In this document: positions 6,600 to 6,737 of the stretch, piece by piece
Position numbering within the stretch: position 1 is the first letter of the stretch
How the letters are laid out: the number at the start of each line of letters is the position of its first letter
Source of the DNA: Leptolinea sp. UBA5203
Lineage (GTDB): Bacteria > Chloroflexota > Anaerolineae > Anaerolineales > Anaerolineaceae
Direction: 5' to 3'
NCBI GenBank assembly: GCA_002412765.1
Contig: DHVR01000084.1
Coordinates: 1 to 6,737 of the forward strand
DNA: 6,737 bases
Notes under the pieces: generated by a model
Seen by the model: only the letters and a program-made list of their open reading frames with translations
What the model was told of the DNA's origin: nothing
The model's database searches: none
Program-made: the position numbers and the translations under genes

Positions 6600-6737
6600 T
6601 CTAATTTAACCAATCACCGATTAATTCTAATTAGTACTTTCAAAGAAAACGTTAAGGATCTAACGCGTATGAGGTTGTTTATGAAAATTAAATTTGTTGA
6701 TAACTCTTAATCGTAACATCTCAATAAAACGGGGTAG
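6600..6737. other. Downstream region without a gene
   Basis: No gene of useful size is visible. A 13-codon frame (ATG 6669 to TAA 6708-6710) is too short to call. There is a small dyad CGTTA-N6-TAACG (6650-6665) and a palindrome CTAATTAG (6627-6634). Neither is followed by a T-run, so no clear terminator for CDS2 can be named. Confidence 0.5.

Noticed and set aside
6669..6710. Short ORF beginning MRLFMKIKF as the start of a third paralogue.
   Set aside because: It stops after 13 codons, has no signal peptide core, and no copy of the 82-bp leader precedes it.

Overview
The window carries two long, intact genes in the same orientation, CDS1 (1013-3523) and CDS2 (3996-6599). They are paralogues. 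Each encodes a secreted lipoprotein of about 840-870 residues built from two ABC-type family-1 solute-binding domains joined by a short Thr/Pro-rich linker. I see no permease, ATPase, tRNA, rRNA, CRISPR array or transposase. The organism is probably a bacterium of the Chloroflexota (Anaerolineae-like). That is an inference from the style of the lipoproteins (TP-rich linkers, PGW-W-DF blocks, many orphan binding proteins) and the moderate GC content. No marker gene fixes it.

Layout. Positions 1-985 are AT-rich with no convincing gene. They hold a GC-richer island (283-424) bounded by a 6-bp inverted repeat and able to fold into several hairpins, then three further hairpins (560-583, 766-801, 846-863). 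A promoter-like site follows at 895-924, with a 20-bp dyad lying between its -35 and -10 hexamers. CDS1 follows a strong Shine-Dalgarno. Between the two genes (3524-3995, about 30% GC) one frame stays open from 3498 to 3902 and may be a small gene of unknown function. CDS2 fills most of the rest. The last 138 bases hold no gene.

Main observations. (1) The 82 bases before each start codon (931-1012 and 3914-3995) align without gaps at 56 of 82 positions. The similarity starts abruptly at a TTGGA box and includes a shared TTATGAAA and TGTCAAT. This points to a duplicated promoter/leader and probable co-regulation. (2) Both proteins have exactly seven cysteines, all at equivalent places: the lipidated Cys29 and three pairs that could form disulfides. 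(3) CDS2 changes base composition sharply inside the gene, from about 62% GC at 4801-4980 to about 34% at 5461-5640, which suggests a mosaic gene.

How the genes may work together: both products should be anchored outside the cytoplasmic membrane and bind solutes, by family precedent often sugars or oligosaccharides. They would either deliver these to a transporter encoded elsewhere or act as ligand sensors or scavengers. The substrate cannot be read from the sequence.
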